Positions 34,581-36,220 of a DNA stretch of 36,220 nt are shown in pieces. Source of the DNA: Ophiocordyceps camponoti-saundersi (nom. inval.) (taxonomy: Eukaryota > Ascomycota > Sordariomycetes > Hypocreales > Ophiocordycipitaceae); assembly GCA_003339415.1 (NCBI GenBank), contig PDHQ01000258.1, positions 13,884-50,103 on the forward strand, written 5' to 3'. Position numbers and translations under genes: made by a program. The notes beneath the pieces are model-generated. The model did not search any database and was not told the DNA's origin. It worked only from the letters and a program-made list of their open reading frames with translations. Numbering within the stretch: position 1 is the first letter of the stretch; every line of letters begins with the position of its first letter.

Positions 34581-35887
34581 TAAACTCGACTATATAGTTC
34601 TTATTCCGTAGCTAGAGTATATTTATAACTACTATTAAAATATATAGCTTTTAAGCTAATAATAAAAGAATTTTATACTATTACTTAGAAATAATAATTA
34701 TTACTATTTATATAAAAATATTATATTAATTATTAATATATTAACTATTAATACTTTTATCGTTAATATTTTTATTATTAGTATATTCTTTTTATAGTTT
34801 ATTAGTAGATATTTTATTAATATTTAATTACTTATTATAAGTAACTAAGGTTATAGAATATTACGTAAACGCTATAGTAATTAAGTCTTAGTTAGGACCT
34901 AAATCCTTAGGGGGTAAGCTAGTTTTCTTCCTCTTATCGATTTCTACGGCTTTAATAGTAAGCTTCTTTATACGGGTAATCTAAGCACGGGCTTTCGTCT
35001 TCTCTTTTTAGGAATCTTCTAATTCTTCTTAATCTATCTACCGTTATTTTGCCCTTTTAGTATAAAAATTTCTCGGTATTATATTCTTTATTTTATAAAC
35101 CTGGCGGGCTTTTCGTAATATTATAGGTAGGTATAATAGCTCGCTTAATATAAAGCGTCGTTTAGGCGAAAGAAAAATAAATTAGCGTTAGTCTTTTAGT
35201 ATTTTTATAATAAGGGGAGGTATAGGAATAGAGGATATATCGGGTAGCGAGTATATATAAGTTACGAGGTAATATTATATATATATATATAAGTATCTAT
35301 CGTAATAAGATATTTTATAAGAAAGTATATTAGGGTTTACGCGTAAAATTATATTAGGGTAATAAAAATAAATATTATTTATTATTAAGATTATAATTAT
35401 AATACGAAGATAATAATAAAGAGGCGAAATATAAAAGGGAGAATAAAGGAATATACTAGAAGGAAAACGAAAGTAAAAGGGAATACGTAATAAAGTAAGG
35501 GTAGTATAAAGTATTAAGATTACTATATAAAGTTTTATCTAGTTAGAATACGGGTTTATAACTAGCTCTTATATATATATATATAGTAATTAGAGAGAGA
35601 ATTAGTAATATTATAAGTAGGGAAGATTATAAGTTATACTATAACTAGGGAAAACTATAAGTTATACTATAAGTAGGAAAGATTAGGATATAACTTATAA
35701 ATTTATAATAGAATAAAAAGAGAGATAGGTAGTAAGGCGAGCGTATATAGGGTATACTAAGGAAGAGAGATAGCGATATTAAGAAGAAATAATAAGTATA
35801 AGAGTATATAGGTATAGATTATAAAGGATACCTTTAAGGATTATATTAATAGTAAACCGATAAACTATAGTTAAGGAGTTATTAGGT
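34581..35887. other. very AT-rich spacer, no gene seen
   Basis: Contains (AT)n runs near 35270-35292 and 35570-35585. A short direct repeat of the ttataagttatactataa type (about 35625-35665) is tandem twice. There is no recognisable coding sequence. Confidence 0.5.
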
Positions 35888-36220
35888 ATTTTATAGCGAT
35901 AGTAGCAGAGATCCCTAAAAGGGAAACTATATTAGCCTTACGTAAGGAGCTATTAGAGGCTTATATAAAATTTAATTAAATAGTCTCTTAACCTTTTTTT
36001 TTATTCCGAGAGATCTAAGTATTAGGATATAAAGGGCGGTTAAGAGAGGATAAGAACTATAACTAAGTATAAAGCGTAGATTAGTTTCCCTCGGGCTAAG
36101 AGAGAGGAAGGAATTAACGAAGAATTAGCCCTTAACCTTATCTTAATAGCTATTAAAAAAGTCGTTAATCGTAAGTCGTATCTTAGAGAGGAGTTATAAT
36201 AAAACTTTACTAAATAGAAT
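35888..36220 (+). repeat. repeat family A, copy 4, cut by window end
   Basis: Begins with a degraded terminus (ttatagcgatagtag). It matches the family through gaggcttatataaaatt (35957), attagtttccctcgggctaagagagaggaaggaatt (36083), cccttaaccttatctt and ctttactaaatagaat. The right half lies beyond the window. Confidence 0.7.

Noticed and set aside
10769..35585. (AT)n runs as promoters or replication origins
   Set aside because: Such runs arise readily in TA-saturated RIP sequence, and no associated gene or conserved motif supports a regulatory role.
1..36220. CRISPR array, tRNA or rRNA genes, bacterial operons
   Set aside because: No regularly spaced direct repeats with unique spacers, no cloverleaf or rRNA-like segments, and no Shine-Dalgarno-linked genes were seen. 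The mutation pattern is fungal.
1..36220. Telomeric repeat array (TTAGGG type)
   Set aside because: Single ttaggg words occur but never in tandem, so a chromosome end is not supported.

Overview
The window looks like a block of AT-rich, transposon-derived heterochromatin from a filamentous ascomycete (Pezizomycotina), mutated close to saturation by repeat-induced point mutation (RIP). CpA and TpG are almost absent on both strands, TpA is very abundant, and CpG, CpC and CpT are retained. In the first 600 bases I find one CA (as GCA) and five TG (all as TGC). Start codons are nearly erased, because every ATG I found is followed by C. In the decayed genes, stops are mostly TAG or TAA where CAG, CAA or TGG would be expected. 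I see no intact protein gene, tRNA or rRNA; everything below is a relic, a repeat or low-complexity sequence.

Layout. 1-820: a poly-C tract and featureless RIP sequence. 819-1081: a compact fold-back inverted repeat. 1458-2290: a relic gag of a fungal retrotransposon, with its CCHC knuckle broken by a frameshift. About 2330-4080: a long decayed frame whose (TTA)n microsatellite reads as former poly-His codons. 5230-5700: a reverse copy of a 0.6 kb repeat (family A). 7100-9480: decayed reading frames on both strands. 9800-12780: AT-rich with little structure. 12790-15925: less AT-rich decayed coding sequence interrupted by a 118 bp poly-G block. 17400-19206: decayed frames with a 14-bp G tract. 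19905-20627: the clearest relic, the 3' end of a Ty1/copia pol (end of reverse transcriptase plus RNase H).

20930-29430 is a cluster of four copies of an unrecognised coding repeat (family F). One is reversed and three are forward, about 2 kb apart. The reversed copy and the second forward copy form arms of a large inverted repeat that encloses family A copy 1 and F copy 1. 29430-36220 is mostly AT-rich, with three further family A copies; the last runs off the window.

The genes do not work together as a system. The biology recorded here is nested transposon insertion followed by genome-defence mutation. The most interesting signals are the apparent sparing of GpCpA/TpGpC sites, the (CAT)n-to-(TAT)n decay, the inverted-repeat architecture, and reading frames that stay in register for hundreds of codons despite dozens of stops.
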